A stretch of DNA of 64,000 bases from Alphaproteobacteria bacterium. GTDB lineage: Bacteria; Pseudomonadota; Alphaproteobacteria; Reyranellales; Reyranellaceae. The stretch is taken from assembly GCA_016870115.1 (NCBI GenBank), contig VGCH01000001.1, positions 62,001-126,000 of the forward strand, written 5' to 3'. Position numbers and translations under genes: made by a program. The notes beneath the pieces were generated by a model. It was not told the origin of the DNA, did no database searches, and worked only from the letters and a program-made list of their open reading frames with translations. Positions 54,463 through 63,609 of this stretch are shown in pieces (within the stretch, counting starts at the first letter, position 1; each line of letters opens with the position of its first letter).

Positions 54463-54752
54463 CGCACCAGGTTCGGCCAGACATACTCCGCAAGCAGGCT
54501 GCGCGCGAAGAACAGGGCGAGAAGCAGGATCACCGGCGAGATGTCGACGCCCCCGAGATCAGGCATGAAGCGACGGATCGGCTTCAGCACCGGCTCGGTG
54601 AGGCGGTGGAGCAGGTTGCCGATTGCCCGCACCGCACCGTTGCGGGGGTTCACCACGTTGAACACGACCAGCCAGCTCATGATCGCGGCGATGATGATCA
54701 CCCACGTGTAGATGTCGATGATCGTGAAAACCAGCGCGCCGAGGGATTGCAT
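54459..54752 (-). CDS. YggT family membrane protein
   Basis: 97 residues with two membrane helices around [51 protein letters not shown], the YggT signature. These proteins are linked to osmotic tolerance and cell division, with no fixed mechanism. Overlaps folD. Confidence 0.93.
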   Translation of the reverse strand: MQSLGALVFTIIDIYTWVIIIAAIMSWLVVFNVVNPRNGAVRAIGNLLHRLTEPVLKPIRRFMPDLGGVDISPVILLLALFFARSLLAEYVWPNLVR

Positions 54753-54815
54753 CCGGACTCCGTGGGGCTGTGGCGGTTATATCCAAGCCCCTGCCGCAGC
54801 GGCAAGCGGCGCCGG

Positions 54816-55490
54816 TCAGCTGCGCTCCAGCCGGAACTCCAGCGCGCCCAGCCGCAGCGTTTGCGCCGTCGAAATGTCGCGCGGCCCATGCTCAGGCAGA
54901 AGCCGCGCCCCATCCACGAAGCTGCCGCCCGCCGACCCCAGATCCTCAAGGCCAAGCCGGGCGCCAGCGACCATCAGGCGCGCATGCGGCGTGCCGATCG
55001 AAGGATCGGCGATCGACAATTCCTGGGCCGTCGTGGCGGGCGCGGCGGTGACGAGATAGGCGCCGTCCATCGTCGGCACATCGATCGACATCCGGTCGCT
55101 GACCAGACGAAACCGCGCGGCCGGCGCGGACAGCGACCGCGGCGGCGGCGGCAAAGCTCCCCCAGGCCCCGCGACCGGAGGCAGGCCGCGCGCCGATACG
55201 GGTGCCGCCGGCGGACCGGCAGGACTCCAGCCCCCCGCCCCCGCGTGGCCGGCGGCGAACTCGTCGTCGCGCGGCCAGCGCATGTAGGCGAAGACCCACA
55301 GCAGCACGAACGGAATGATCGCACCGACACCGGTCAGGATCAACAACGTGGCGCCAAGCCCCATCCAGCCGGGAAAGCCCGCCTTCTCGCAGATGCGCCA
55401 GGCCATCCATCCCGCCAGCACGGCGCCCACAGCGGCGAAGAAGCCGGTGACGCCGAAGAAGCCCAACAGGGCCGCGATCTCCACACCCAT
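54816..55490 (-). CDS. Membrane protein with C-terminal FHA domain
   Basis: 224 residues. Two membrane helices (~5-28 and ~42-68) surround WRICEKAGFPGWMG. A Pro/Gly/Ala-rich linker (~78-118) leads to a C-terminal FHA-like domain, with ADPSIGTPHARLMV and LEDLGSAGGSFVDGARL giving the Ser/His and Gly-x-Phe/Val core. FHA domains bind phosphothreonine, but no kinase is nearby. Its membrane part is related to the next protein upstream. Confidence 0.75.
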   Translation of the reverse strand: MGVEIAALLGFFGVTGFFAAVGAVLAGWMAWRICEKAGFPGWMGLGATLLILTGVGAIIPFVLLWVFAYMRWPRDDEFAAGHAGAGGWSPAGPPAAPVSARGLPPVAGPGGALPPPPRSLSAPAARFRLVSDRMSIDVPTMDGAYLVTAAPATTAQELSIADPSIGTPHARLMVAGARLGLEDLGSAGGSFVDGARLLPEHGPRDISTAQTLRLGALEFRLERS

Positions 55491-55493
55491 GGC

Positions 55494-55736
55494 TCAGAGC
55501 CCCTGCCGGCGAGACTCGCCCGCCGGCCACTGGCTGAACGCGAGTACGGCCAGCACGATGAAGAGGCCGATGCCGGGAACGAGATGGAACAACGACACCG
55601 CGCCGGAGAACCCCGCGCGACGGCAGATCCGCCAGGTTGGCACGATCAGCAGCAGCGCCAGCAACAGATGGAACAGCAGGAAGAGCACCAGCGCGATCGC
55701 GCCGAAGCCGAGGAGCCAGGACACCGGGTCGGCCAT
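55494..55736 (-). CDS. Small membrane protein related to the FHA protein's N-terminus
   Basis: 80 residues with two helices around WRICRRAGFSGAVSL and the ending VLAFSQWP. The same frame (WRIC-x2-AGF-x-G, then hydrophobic, then a Trp-Pro) is found at the start of the FHA protein. It is 3 bases upstream of that gene. Function unknown. Confidence 0.7.
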   Translation of the reverse strand: MADPVSWLLGFGAIALVLFLLFHLLLALLLIVPTWRICRRAGFSGAVSLFHLVPGIGLFIVLAVLAFSQWPAGESRRQGL

Positions 55737-55741
55737 GGCTG

Positions 55742-56134
55742 TCAGACGAGCGCCACGACTTCGATCTCGACGGCGACGTCGCGCGGCAGACGCGCGACCT
55801 GCACGGTCGAGCGGGCGGGCGGCACGGCGCCGAAATACTCCGGCTTGCCATACACTTCGTTCATCGCGGCGAAGTCGTTCATGTCGCGCAGGAACACGGT
55901 GGTCTTCACCGCGCGATCGAGATCGGACCCGGCAGCGCGCAGAACGGCGCGCAGATTGGCGAGAACCTGCCGTGTCTGTTCGGCGATGCCGCCAGCCACG
56001 ACCTGCCCGGTTCCGGGATCGAGCGGAATCTGACCGGCGCAGAAGACGAAGCCGCCCGCCGTGATCGCCTGCGCATAGGGGCCGAGTGCGGCCGGCGCGG
56101 CGGCGGACTGAATGGCGGTCTTGTTCGAGCTCAT
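55742..56134 (-). CDS. RidA family (YjgF) protein
   Basis: 130 residues. [26 protein letters not shown], the [18 protein letters not shown] block and [25 protein letters not shown] are the RidA pattern, including the substrate-binding Arg. RidA hydrolyses reactive enamines from PLP enzymes. The longer upstream frame is a shadow of the neighbour. Confidence 0.95.
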   Translation of the reverse strand: MSSNKTAIQSAAAPAALGPYAQAITAGGFVFCAGQIPLDPGTGQVVAGGIAEQTRQVLANLRAVLRAAGSDLDRAVKTTVFLRDMNDFAAMNEVYGKPEYFGAVPPARSTVQVARLPRDVAVEIEVVALV

Positions 56135-56141
56135 GGCGGGT

Positions 56142-58215
56142 TCATCCGGGTTTGCGGTCACGGGGGCCGCGATTGCGCGGCAGCTCATAGATAATGGCTG
56201 ACGGGCGATCCGGGGCGGGCTGCGACAAGCCGTCATCGACCGGCTCGGCGGGCGCGGGCGGCACGGCGGCGCCGGGCCAGGCACCCGGGGTCGGCGGCTG
56301 GCCCGTGGCCGGGTCGAACACGGGCGCTCCCGGCACGGTGACGCCCGGCCAGGCGCCCGGGGTCGGCGGTTGACCCGCGGCCGGATTGAATGCGGGCGCC
56401 GGCGGCTCAGGCGCCGCCGCCTTCGGCGGAGCCGCGAGGGCGGCATCGTCGGGATGGGGTTCCGCCGTATCGAGGGGGACCGGCCTGGGGCGGGCGTTCG
56501 CCGACGCGACCTGCTTCACCTGCCGCCAGCGATCGAGCGCGGAGCCATAGTCGACGTTGAATGGCGTGGCACTGGCAATCGTTGGTTCGGCCGCCGCGGG
56601 TGCCGCGGCCGCCTCGCCCCGCTCCGCCGCCAGCGCGGCGGCCCGGGCCGCCACTTCCTCGCGTGTCGGTATCACCGGCCGACGCTCCCGAGCCCGGCGG
56701 CGGGGGCGTTCCGAGTCGGCCTCTGACTCTGCGGCATCGTTCCGATTCTGGTTGGTCCGGGCGAGCGCACCGGGCAGCGATTGGCCGGCGGCCGCACCGA
56801 CCAGCAGCATGAAGGTCGCGGCGACGGCCGGCATCTGCACACTGAAATCGATCATCGCGTGAGCGCCGACGAGCGCACAGGCGGCGAGCCCCGCGATCGC
56901 AAAGCTGGTGCCGCGCGCCCGCGTGAAGACGCCCTGGAGCATGAGACCGACGGTCAGACCAAGGAGTGCGAGGCTGCCGATCAGGCCGATCATGCCGCCC
57001 TCGATCACCAGCTCGAGATAGGAGTTGTGGGCGAGATCCACCCAGGAGTTGTCGAACACCGCGCTGCCATCGTTGGCGCGGTTGAAGGCGGCGGGGAAGC
57101 CGGCCAGCCCATGGCCCACCAGCGGTCGCTCGGCGGCCGCGAGACGGGCGACATCGAACAGATCGACGCGCGCCTCGTACTGTTCGGTGCTGAGACGGTT
57201 CACGAGGCTACCGCCACCCAATGCGAGGAAACCGAAGATGGAGGCAACCGCGAGCACCAGTACGGCGACGAATTGCCGAACGCCGATATCGCGCAACGCG
57301 ACCATCAGCACCATGAACACGAACAAGCCGAACGCCGTGGCCATGAAGCCGCCGCGCGAGCCGGTGAGAACCACCGCGAAGATCCCGAGCAGCACGGCGG
57401 CCAGCAGCAAGAAGAACGTCGGGCTCGCCTCAAGCGACAAATTCTGGACGAGCCGCAGCCAGGTGCCGCGACCCGTGACCAGTCGGCGCGCCTCCTGGAG
57501 CAACGGGCCCAGCGCCGCGACGACGCCGAGCCCGGCGTAGGTGGCATAGGAGTTGCGGTTCACGAATGTGCTGGTGAGGCTCCCGGGATACTCGGTCTTG
57601 TCGAACCACAGGATCTTCCGCCAACCGCCGAAGAACTCGATCAGCCCGTAGAGCGCATAGCCCGCCGCCGACAGGGCCACCGCGACATAGATGAGCCGCG
57701 CGAGGTGCCGGTCGCGGCCGAAATGCAGCGCCATCAGGAAGATGCCGCCGTAAGCCACGATTTTCATCAAGAGCGTCCGGCCAGCGATGGGCTCAAGCCC
57801 GATCGCGCCGTCCAGGGTCGCGCCCAGCGAGCGCCCCGCTTCGCTCCAGGCGGGATGCGCCACGGTCTCGCCAAGCGGCAGCCCCTGCAGCAGGTACCAG
57901 CCGACAAGAAGCGCGAGGCCGAGGCAGAAGGTGGCGGCATACTTGGCGAGCGGGCCCTCGCCCGCGTCGAAGTGCGAGCGACGGCGGCGGCGGCGGCGAA
58001 ACTTGGGATCCTCGTCCGCGCTCGGCGATCTCGCGCTCCTGCGCCCGCGCCTCCAGCGTCGGCTCCATAACCCGGTAGATCGCCCAGGCGACTAGAAGCA
58101 GACCGACCGCGAGCGCCATCACGCTCCAGGGCAGTGGCCGGTTGGAGGCGAGCGGCAGCGGCGCCAGACAGACGATGCCGACAAGCGCCCAGAAGAGTCC
58201 CAGTTGGATCGGCAT
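56142..58215 (-). CDS. O-antigen ligase-like polymerase (Wzy/WaaL), apparent frameshift near 58010-58025
   Basis: The protein starts at ATG 58215 ([16 protein letters not shown]) with two helices, and runs to [10 protein letters not shown]. The hydrophobic continuation ([10 protein letters not shown]...[21 protein letters not shown]) is in another frame, with no start of its own before an internal GTG at 57863. Removing one base near GAGCGCGGACGAG would join them. The rest is a ten-helix O-antigen ligase with the large periplasmic loop ([12 protein letters not shown]...[18 protein letters not shown]) and a ~190-residue Pro/Ala-rich tail. It ligates or polymerises surface polysaccharide if intact. 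Confidence 0.75.
56271..56400 (-). repeat. Two tandem 72-base units in the O-antigen-ligase tail
   Basis: The C-terminal tail repeats F(N/D)PA(A/T)[11 protein letters not shown] with a 24-residue period, in two copies followed by a Pro/Ala stretch. The DNA copies match closely, suggesting recent duplication. Confidence 0.7.
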
Positions 58216-58314
58216 GGATGGGCCGGAGACGGCGTCCGCGAACGTGGGAGGGGCGCCCACACTAGAGCATTTCGCGGCCCGCCGGAATCCGGACCCGCCC
58301 GGCCGGCGGTTTGC

Positions 58315-58343
58315 TTGACACACCGGGGGCCCCTCACCATAAC
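58315..58343 (+). promoter_or_regulatory. Promoter of tRNA-Ala
   Basis: TTGACA and CATAAC are separated by exactly 17 bases and end 18 bases before the tRNA 5' end. This is close to the consensus housekeeping promoter. Confidence 0.7.
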
Positions 58344-58361
58344 GGCACGTCTTCGGGCGGG

Positions 58362-58437
58362 GGGGCTGTAGCTCAGCTGGGAGAGCGCCTCGTTCGCAAT
58401 GAGGAGGTCAGGGGTTCGATCCCCCTCAGCTCCACCA
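58362..58437 (+). tRNA. tRNA-Ala (anticodon CGC)
   Basis: GGGGCTGTAGCTCAGC starts a full cloverleaf. The anticodon loop is TTCGCAA (CGC), the T loop TTCGATC, and ACCA is encoded. It reads the GCG codon, the commonest alanine codon in DNA this GC-rich. Confidence 0.97.
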
Positions 58438-58497
58438 ACCGCCCGACCCACGCGCCGGGCTGGCCGGCCGGCCGCCGAGCCGGCACAATCCCTCGCA

Positions 58498-59163
58498 ATG
58501 AAGACCCTGCCGCGCCGCGCCACCCGCCAATCCCTGGGTTTGGACGCGGCCGACGCGCGCATGCTTGGCCGGCTCCGAACGCCCGAGCGTATCCAGGATT
58601 TCCTCCTCGCCCTGCCGACCAATTTCGAACGCCACGGGGACACGTGCCTGTCCGTCCGCGACGTGCTGCGCGAGGGTCATGCGCATTGCATCGAGGCGGC
58701 GCTGGTCGCGGCCTGCGCGCTCTGGCTGGCGGGCGAGCCGCCGCTCTTGATGGACTTCCAGGCCGAGGGCGACGCCGACCATGTAGTGGCGCTGTTCCGG
58801 CGCGGTGGCTGCTGGGGCGCGATCTCGAAGAGCAACCATGTCTGGCTGCGCTGGCGCGACCCCGTCTATCGCAGCCCGCGTGAGCTCGCGATGTCGTATT
58901 TTCACGAGTACGTGCTGGGCAATCGCAAGACATTGCGCGCCTATTCACGACCCTTCGACCTGCGGCGGTTCGATGCCACGCTCTGGGTCACCAATCCCGA
59001 TCATTGCTGGGAGATCGGCGCGGCGCTCGACGACAGCCGGCACTATCGCCTGATCTCCCGGACCCAGGCGCGCGGCCTCAAGCGCCGGGATGCGACGGAA
59101 GTGCGTGCGGGCAAGCTCTTGCAGTTCCGCGCGCCCGACGCCAAAGCCGCGCGCAACTACTGA
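58498..59163 (+). CDS. Transglutaminase-like protein of unknown function
   Basis: 221 residues, no signal peptide. Around [20 protein letters not shown] and [23 protein letters not shown] one sees a Cys64-His95 arrangement like the transglutaminase-like (papain) fold. The rest ([25 protein letters not shown]) is not diagnostic. It follows the tRNA gene. Confidence 0.65.
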   Translation: MKTLPRRATRQSLGLDAADARMLGRLRTPERIQDFLLALPTNFERHGDTCLSVRDVLREGHAHCIEAALVAACALWLAGEPPLLMDFQAEGDADHVVALFRRGGCWGAISKSNHVWLRWRDPVYRSPRELAMSYFHEYVLGNRKTLRAYSRPFDLRRFDATLWVTNPDHCWEIGAALDDSRHYRLISRTQARGLKRRDATEVRAGKLLQFRAPDAKAARNY

Positions 59164-59219
59164 CTTCCCCATTGCGCGGACGCGCGCGGCACCAGACATT
59201 GCCGCGCAGGGAGGCGGGC

Positions 59220-59897
59220 ATGATCGGCAAAGTCGTGGGAGCAATCGCGGGTCTGGTTCTGGGCGCGCAGACCGCGTGGGCGCAGATTCCGGCGGAATGG
59301 CAGGGCGCCGCGCAGGCAGCGGTCGGCGAGATGGAACGCGAACTGCCGGCCGCTTCGGTGCGCAACTGGGGGCCGGAGCTCAATCAGGGCTGGCACCTTG
59401 CCCGCGCATGGCGTCAGCACAACAACGGCAACATCGAGATCATCCTCGCGGAGTACCTCACCTTCACCGCGCTGTGCCGGCGGCCGGGCTGCGCGGGCAG
59501 CACAGTCGAGGGCAAGGGGTTCGTCGAAGTGGCGCAGCAGGTGCGAAACCTGCGGGCCCAGCACGGCACTCCCTACGCGTTGGCGCAGGCGGCGCATGAC
59601 TGGTTGCGGACCACCGGCCAGACCGCGGGCGGTCGCGCGGCCGAGGATGCGGGCCGCAACGCCGATCTCTGGGCCAAGGATCTCGACGTCCCGGCGGCGG
59701 ACTTCGCCACTGGCAACATCTATGCCCTGGCCTGGCTGCTCGCCCGCGCGCGGCCGACGCCCGCCGAACAGGTGGAGACGTTCGCGCGGTTCGCGATCTT
59801 CGTGCAGGGCAAGGCCTGGATCGGCGGCCGTTGCCTCGACATTTCCAAGATCGCGGCCGTGCTCGATGCGCCGCCGCGCATCGACACGTGCAGCTGA
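59220..59897 (+). CDS. Hypothetical secreted protein
   Basis: 225 residues. A signal peptide (MIGKVVGAIAGLVLGAQTAWA) is followed by a helical, Trp- and Ala-rich domain without family resemblance. Two Cys pairs (ALCRRPGCAG; GRCLDIS...DTCS) may form disulfides. The ATG lies just downstream of the preceding gene, so the pair may be co-transcribed. Confidence 0.65.
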   Translation: MIGKVVGAIAGLVLGAQTAWAQIPAEWQGAAQAAVGEMERELPAASVRNWGPELNQGWHLARAWRQHNNGNIEIILAEYLTFTALCRRPGCAGSTVEGKGFVEVAQQVRNLRAQHGTPYALAQAAHDWLRTTGQTAGGRAAEDAGRNADLWAKDLDVPAADFATGNIYALAWLLARARPTPAEQVETFARFAIFVQGKAWIGGRCLDISKIAAVLDAPPRIDTCS

Positions 59898-59923
59898 AGA
59901 GCCGACGCGAGACCGGAAAGAAA

Positions 59924-59949
59924 AAGGGGCGCCCCGCGGGGCGCCCCTT
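59924..59949 (-). terminator. Strong intrinsic terminator of the diiron protein gene
   Basis: AAGGGGCGCC and GGCGCCCCTT form a 10-base perfect stem. On the minus strand it is followed directly by TTTCTTTCC, a run of T residues, so it ends transcription of the diiron gene. It may work for the plus-strand gene as well. Confidence 0.85.
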
Positions 59950-59972
59950 CGATGTGCGGCCGGTGCGACCGA

Positions 59973-61040
59973 TCACTCGGCGGCGATCGCCTGCTGAACA
60001 AAGCGCTTCTTGTCGAAGTCCTCGGCGACCTTGAGGTCGTTGTCGATCAGCTTGTTCACGTCGATGTTGGCGTACTCGATCACGCCCATGTCCTGAAGCG
60101 CCTTCTGGACCTTGGGTCCGAACAGGCCGATTTCCTTCAGGATCGGCACGATGCGGGTGAAGAGCCGCACGCGGAACGCCTGCATGACGCCCGAGTTGAA
60201 CGCGTACTCCATCAGCTTGTCGACTGGCAGGCCGGAGCGCATCCACACTTCGCCCTGGTTGAAGCGATCGCGCATGAAGTAGAGGCCTTCGACGCAGAAC
60301 TCCTCGCGCTGTGCCCGCTCATGGTCGCTGAGGTGCGGGTAGTACTCGCGCAGGGCCATGCGGCCGAACGTGACGTGGCGCGCCTCGTCCTGCATCACGT
60401 AGGCGTTCACCGAACCGGCAAGGTTGTTCTTGGCCTGGTCGCGGATGCGCTGGAACGCGGCGAGCGCCAGGCCCTCGATCAGCACCTGCATGCCGAGATA
60501 GGTCATGTCCCAGCGGCTGTCGGTCAGCGTCTGCTCGAGCAGGTTCTTCAGCGGCTCCGTGATCGGGTAAGCCATCTTGAACTTCTCGTGGATCAGTCGC
60601 TTGTAGGACTCGACGTGGCGCGCCTCGTCCATCACCTGCGTGGCGCCGTAGAACTTGGCGTTCATGTCCGGCACGGTGTTCACGATCTTGGCGGTCGCGA
60701 TCAGCGCGCCCTGCTCGCCGTGCATGAACTGGCAGATCGTGTGGCACTGGAGGTTCCAGCGCAGCCACTGCTTCTCCTTCTCGGTCATCTTCTCCCAGAA
60801 GGGCGAGCCATAGATCGGGATCGACTCATCCGACATGCCCATCGGATTCTCGGGGTCCAGCTCCTGGCTCCAGTCGATGCGCGTGGTCGCATCCCACTGC
60901 TGCTGCTTGCCCTTCTCGTAGAGGTTCAAGAGCTCGGCCGAGCCGTCCTCGTACTCCCAATTGAAGTTCATCTCGGTCTTGCCGTCGAATTTCCAGTTCG
61001 TGATCTCGACGGGCAGTTGGTAGATACGTTGCGTCGTCAT
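59973..61040 (-). CDS. Ferritin-like diiron protein, probable oxygenase component
   Basis: 355 residues, soluble. The four-helix diiron site is complete: Glu109 (HGEQGA), Glu139 and His142 (MDEARHVES), Glu189 (LIEGLAL), and Glu219 and His222 (QDEARHVTF). The even 30-residue spacing inside each half and 80 residues between halves follow the R2/AurF-type pattern. I cannot name the substrate. It is divergent from a reductase with a [2Fe-2S] domain, which fits an oxygenase supplied by that reductase. A paralogue lies at the window's right edge. Confidence 0.85.
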   Translation of the reverse strand: MTTQRIYQLPVEITNWKFDGKTEMNFNWEYEDGSAELLNLYEKGKQQQWDATTRIDWSQELDPENPMGMSDESIPIYGSPFWEKMTEKEKQWLRWNLQCHTICQFMHGEQGALIATAKIVNTVPDMNAKFYGATQVMDEARHVESYKRLIHEKFKMAYPITEPLKNLLEQTLTDSRWDMTYLGMQVLIEGLALAAFQRIRDQAKNNLAGSVNAYVMQDEARHVTFGRMALREYYPHLSDHERAQREEFCVEGLYFMRDRFNQGEVWMRSGLPVDKLMEYAFNSGVMQAFRVRLFTRIVPILKEIGLFGPKVQKALQDMGVIEYANIDVNKLIDNDLKVAEDFDKKRFVQQAIAAE

Positions 61041-61093
61041 GTGGCGCTTGCCTCCTGGCTCGGAACTCGTCTGGACGGATCCACGGTAACGCC

Positions 61094-61117
61094 AAAAATG
61101 ACGCCCCGTTCATTTTT
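61094..61117. promoter_or_regulatory. Perfect inverted repeat in the divergent promoter of the diiron/reductase pair
   Basis: AAAAATGA-CGCCCCGT-TCATTTTT is a perfect 8-base inverted repeat with an 8-base spacer in the 151-base gap between the diiron gene and the reductase. AT-rich arms in this GC-rich DNA suggest a regulator site, perhaps of the TetR type. No regulator gene is adjacent. Confidence 0.6.
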
Positions 61118-61191
61118 CGCGGCGGAACGTATCACAATCTGTTAGGCAGAGTCCCCTGGAGTTTGGCACGCCGGTACACGCGGATCGAGGC

Positions 61192-62214
61192 ATGAGTTAT
61201 CACCCCATAAGAATTGCGGAAATTATCCAGGAAACGGCGGACGCGAGGTCCTTCGTCCTCGACGTGCCGCCCGCCCTGGTCGAGCGCTTCCGCTACAAGG
61301 CGGGGCAGTTCCTGACGTTCCGCGTGCCGCACCCCGAGGGGGCGGTAAATCGTTGCTATTCGTTGTCCAGCGCCCCCGAGACCGACGGCCAGCCCAAGGT
61401 CACGGTCAAGCGAGTGGTGGGCGGCCGCGGGTCCAACTGGTTCCACGACGCCCTGAAGGCGGGAGCCGCGATCGACACCATGCCGCCGGCGGGACGGTTT
61501 GTGCTGGGCGCGGGCGACGCCCCGTTGCTGCTGTTCGGCGGCGGCAGCGGCATCACCCCGATGATGGCTCTCATCAAGAGCGCGCTGGCCACGACCACGC
61601 GGCGGATGCGGCTCTTCTACGCCAACCGCGACCGCGAGTCGGTGATCTTCCAAGCCGAGTTCGATCGGCTGGTCGCCGCCCATCCCGGTCGGCTGGAGGT
61701 GGTCCATCACCTCGACAAGGAACAGGGCCTCACGCAAGCCTCGGAGATCGAGGCCACGCTCAAGGGCTTCGAACAGGCTGAGGCCTACCTCTGCGGGCCG
61801 GTGCCCTTCATGAATCTGGTGGAGGCCACGTTGCTGGCGCGCGGTCTGCCGCGCGAGCGGGTGCGCATCGAGCGCTTCGAAGCGTCAGGCAACGACGCCG
61901 TGCCGCCGCCGCCGGAAGCCGAAGGCGAGACGATCCCTGCCAGCATCACGATCCGGCTGGAAGGCAAGACCCACACCGTCCCCTATGCCAAGGGCCAGAC
62001 GATCCTAGTGGCGGCGCGCGCCGCCGGACTGAATCCGCTGTCGTCCTGTGAGGAAGGCTTCTGCGCGTCCTGCGCGGCCAAGCGGGTCAAGGGCAAGGTG
62101 GTTCTCGCGAAGAACGATATCTACACCGCCGAGGATCTGGCCAACGACTGGATCCTCACCTGCCAGGGCCACTGCTTCGGCGCCGAGGTCGAGATCACCT
62201 ACGACGTGGTGTAG
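61192..62214 (+). CDS. PaaE-like NAD(P)H:[2Fe-2S] oxygenase reductase
   Basis: 340 residues. The FAD domain (~1-100) has RCYSLSSAPE, the NAD(P) domain (~110-225) has LFGGGSGITPMMALIKSAL and AYLCGPVPFM, and the C-terminal plant-type [2Fe-2S] domain has Cys286, Cys291, Cys294 and Cys324 (SCEEGFCASC...LTCQG). This domain order is that of reductases serving diiron oxygenases such as phenylacetyl-CoA epoxidase. It very likely serves one or both diiron proteins here. Confidence 0.93.
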   Translation: MSYHPIRIAEIIQETADARSFVLDVPPALVERFRYKAGQFLTFRVPHPEGAVNRCYSLSSAPETDGQPKVTVKRVVGGRGSNWFHDALKAGAAIDTMPPAGRFVLGAGDAPLLLFGGGSGITPMMALIKSALATTTRRMRLFYANRDRESVIFQAEFDRLVAAHPGRLEVVHHLDKEQGLTQASEIEATLKGFEQAEAYLCGPVPFMNLVEATLLARGLPRERVRIERFEASGNDAVPPPPEAEGETIPASITIRLEGKTHTVPYAKGQTILVAARAAGLNPLSSCEEGFCASCAAKRVKGKVVLAKNDIYTAEDLANDWILTCQGHCFGAEVEITYDVV

Positions 62215-62218
62215 AGCA

Positions 62219-63085
62219 TCAGGTCACGTCATCGGCGATCGGGTTGGCGAGCGTGCCGATGCCCTCGACCTCCACTTCGAGGCGATCGCCGGGGACGAGC
62301 CATTTCGGCGGATCGAAACGCGCACCGGCGCCGGTCGGCGTGCCGGTGGCGATGACATCGCCCGGTTCGAGCGTCGTCCAGGTCGAGATGTATTCGATCA
62401 GATAGTCGAACGGGAACATCAGTCGCGCCGTCGTGTCGTTCTGGCGCTCCTCGCCATTCACGCGCGTGCGCACGCGGAGATTCGCGAGATCAAGCCCCTC
62501 CGGCGTCTGCAGCCACGGCCCCATCGAGCCGGTCCGGTCGAAGTTCTTGCCTTGCGTGACGTTGAACTTGCCGTGACGCAGCCAGTCGCGGATCGTGCCT
62601 TCATTGAGCGGCATCAGACCGCCGATATGGGCCAGCGCGCGCGCCCGCGGGATGCGCCGCCCGGCACTCCCGATCACGATCGCGATCTCGCCCTCATAGT
62701 CGAGCTGCGCCGACTCGGGCGGCCGCAGGATCGGCTCCCCATGGGCCACGAACGAGCCTGGCGTCCGCATGAAGATACTGGGCCATTTCGGCCGGTCGGA
62801 GTTGTCGCGGTATTCCTCGTTGCGCTCGGCGTAGTTCACGCCCACGCAGATGATCTTGCTGGGCCGCGGCACCGGCTTCAGCAGCCGTACCGACGAAAGC
62901 GCGCGATCAGGCGACGTCCGCGCCGCAAGCTCCCCCGCTTGCGCGATCCCGCCGACCGCGAACATCGTTGCGAGATCGGCAAATCCGGTACGCGTCGCGA
63001 GATCGATCAGCCCGGCGCCAGACCCCTCGCCCGTCACCGCGCCCCAGGTCGCGCGCCCGTCGACCACATAGCTCGCCAACCGCAT
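62219..63085 (-). CDS. Fumarylacetoacetate hydrolase family protein
   Basis: 288 residues. ICVGVNYAERNEEY, FMRTPGSFVAHGEPILRP, DYEGEIAIVIG (metal-binding Glu residues) and LEPGDVIATGTPTGAG are the FAH-fold blocks. Members act as hydrolases, isomerases or decarboxylases on oxo acids, often at the end of aromatic degradation. It converges on the reductase gene (4-base gap) and is divergent from the CHMI gene. Confidence 0.92.
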   Translation of the reverse strand: MRLASYVVDGRATWGAVTGEGSGAGLIDLATRTGFADLATMFAVGGIAQAGELAARTSPDRALSSVRLLKPVPRPSKIICVGVNYAERNEEYRDNSDRPKWPSIFMRTPGSFVAHGEPILRPPESAQLDYEGEIAIVIGSAGRRIPRARALAHIGGLMPLNEGTIRDWLRHGKFNVTQGKNFDRTGSMGPWLQTPEGLDLANLRVRTRVNGEERQNDTTARLMFPFDYLIEYISTWTTLEPGDVIATGTPTGAGARFDPPKWLVPGDRLEVEVEGIGTLANPIADDVT

Positions 63086-63166
63086 CGCGCTCTCCCCCGC
63101 TCGACTGCGGCTCGCCTTGACAGGGCTGCGACGGACCTGTCAAGCCGCGCCGCACGGGAGGGGCCC

Positions 63167-63574
63167 ATGCCGCATCTCTATGTCGAGTATTCCGCGAACA
63201 TCGAGAGCGAGATCGATCCGCCGCGCCTGTTCGACGCGCTGTTCGATGCGGCGGTCGCGACCGGCGTGTTTGAACCCGGCGGCATCCGCGTGCGCGGTCT
63301 GCGCATCGACCGCTATCGCGTGGCCGACGGCCATCCCGACAACGGCTTCGTGCACCTGATCGCCAAGATCGGCCATGGCCGCGACGAGGCCACAAAGAAG
63401 CGGATGGGCGAGGCGCTGTTCGCGGCCCTGACCGCGTACCTTCAGCCGCTCTATGACCGGCGTCCGCTCGGCATCTCGTTCGAGGTGCATGAGCTGCACC
63501 CGGTGCTGAACTTCAAGAAGAACAACCTGCACGACCATGTGAAGCGCCGCGCGGCGGCACGGGCCGCGGAATAG
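63167..63574 (+). CDS. 5-carboxymethyl-2-hydroxymuconate isomerase-like tautomerase
   Basis: 135 residues. Pro2 follows the initiator Met (MPHLYVEYSANIE), as needed for a tautomerase superfamily catalytic proline. The family blocks GIRVRGLRIDRYRVADGHPDNGFVHLIAKIGHGRD and LGISFEVHELHPVLNFKKNN are clear. Together with an FAH enzyme this fits the homoprotocatechuate meta-cleavage type of chemistry, although the exact substrate here is not shown. GGGAGGGG precedes the ATG. Confidence 0.88.
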   Translation: MPHLYVEYSANIESEIDPPRLFDALFDAAVATGVFEPGGIRVRGLRIDRYRVADGHPDNGFVHLIAKIGHGRDEATKKRMGEALFAALTAYLQPLYDRRPLGISFEVHELHPVLNFKKNNLHDHVKRRAAARAAE

Positions 63575-63609
63575 CCTCTTCTCGACTCGGTCGTCGGCTC
63601 TCGCCGCGC

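Noticed and set aside
57978-57998. CGC/GCG triplet tract as the cause of the frameshift by slippage
   Set aside because: Change by whole triplets would keep the frame. The needed shift is one base, so the tract alone does not explain it, though it may still promote errors.
58265-58290. AGAGCATTTCG... segment as a fourth copy of the dispersed repeat
   Set aside because: It resembles a different common alphaproteobacterial intergenic motif and lacks the hairpin and tail of the three copies.
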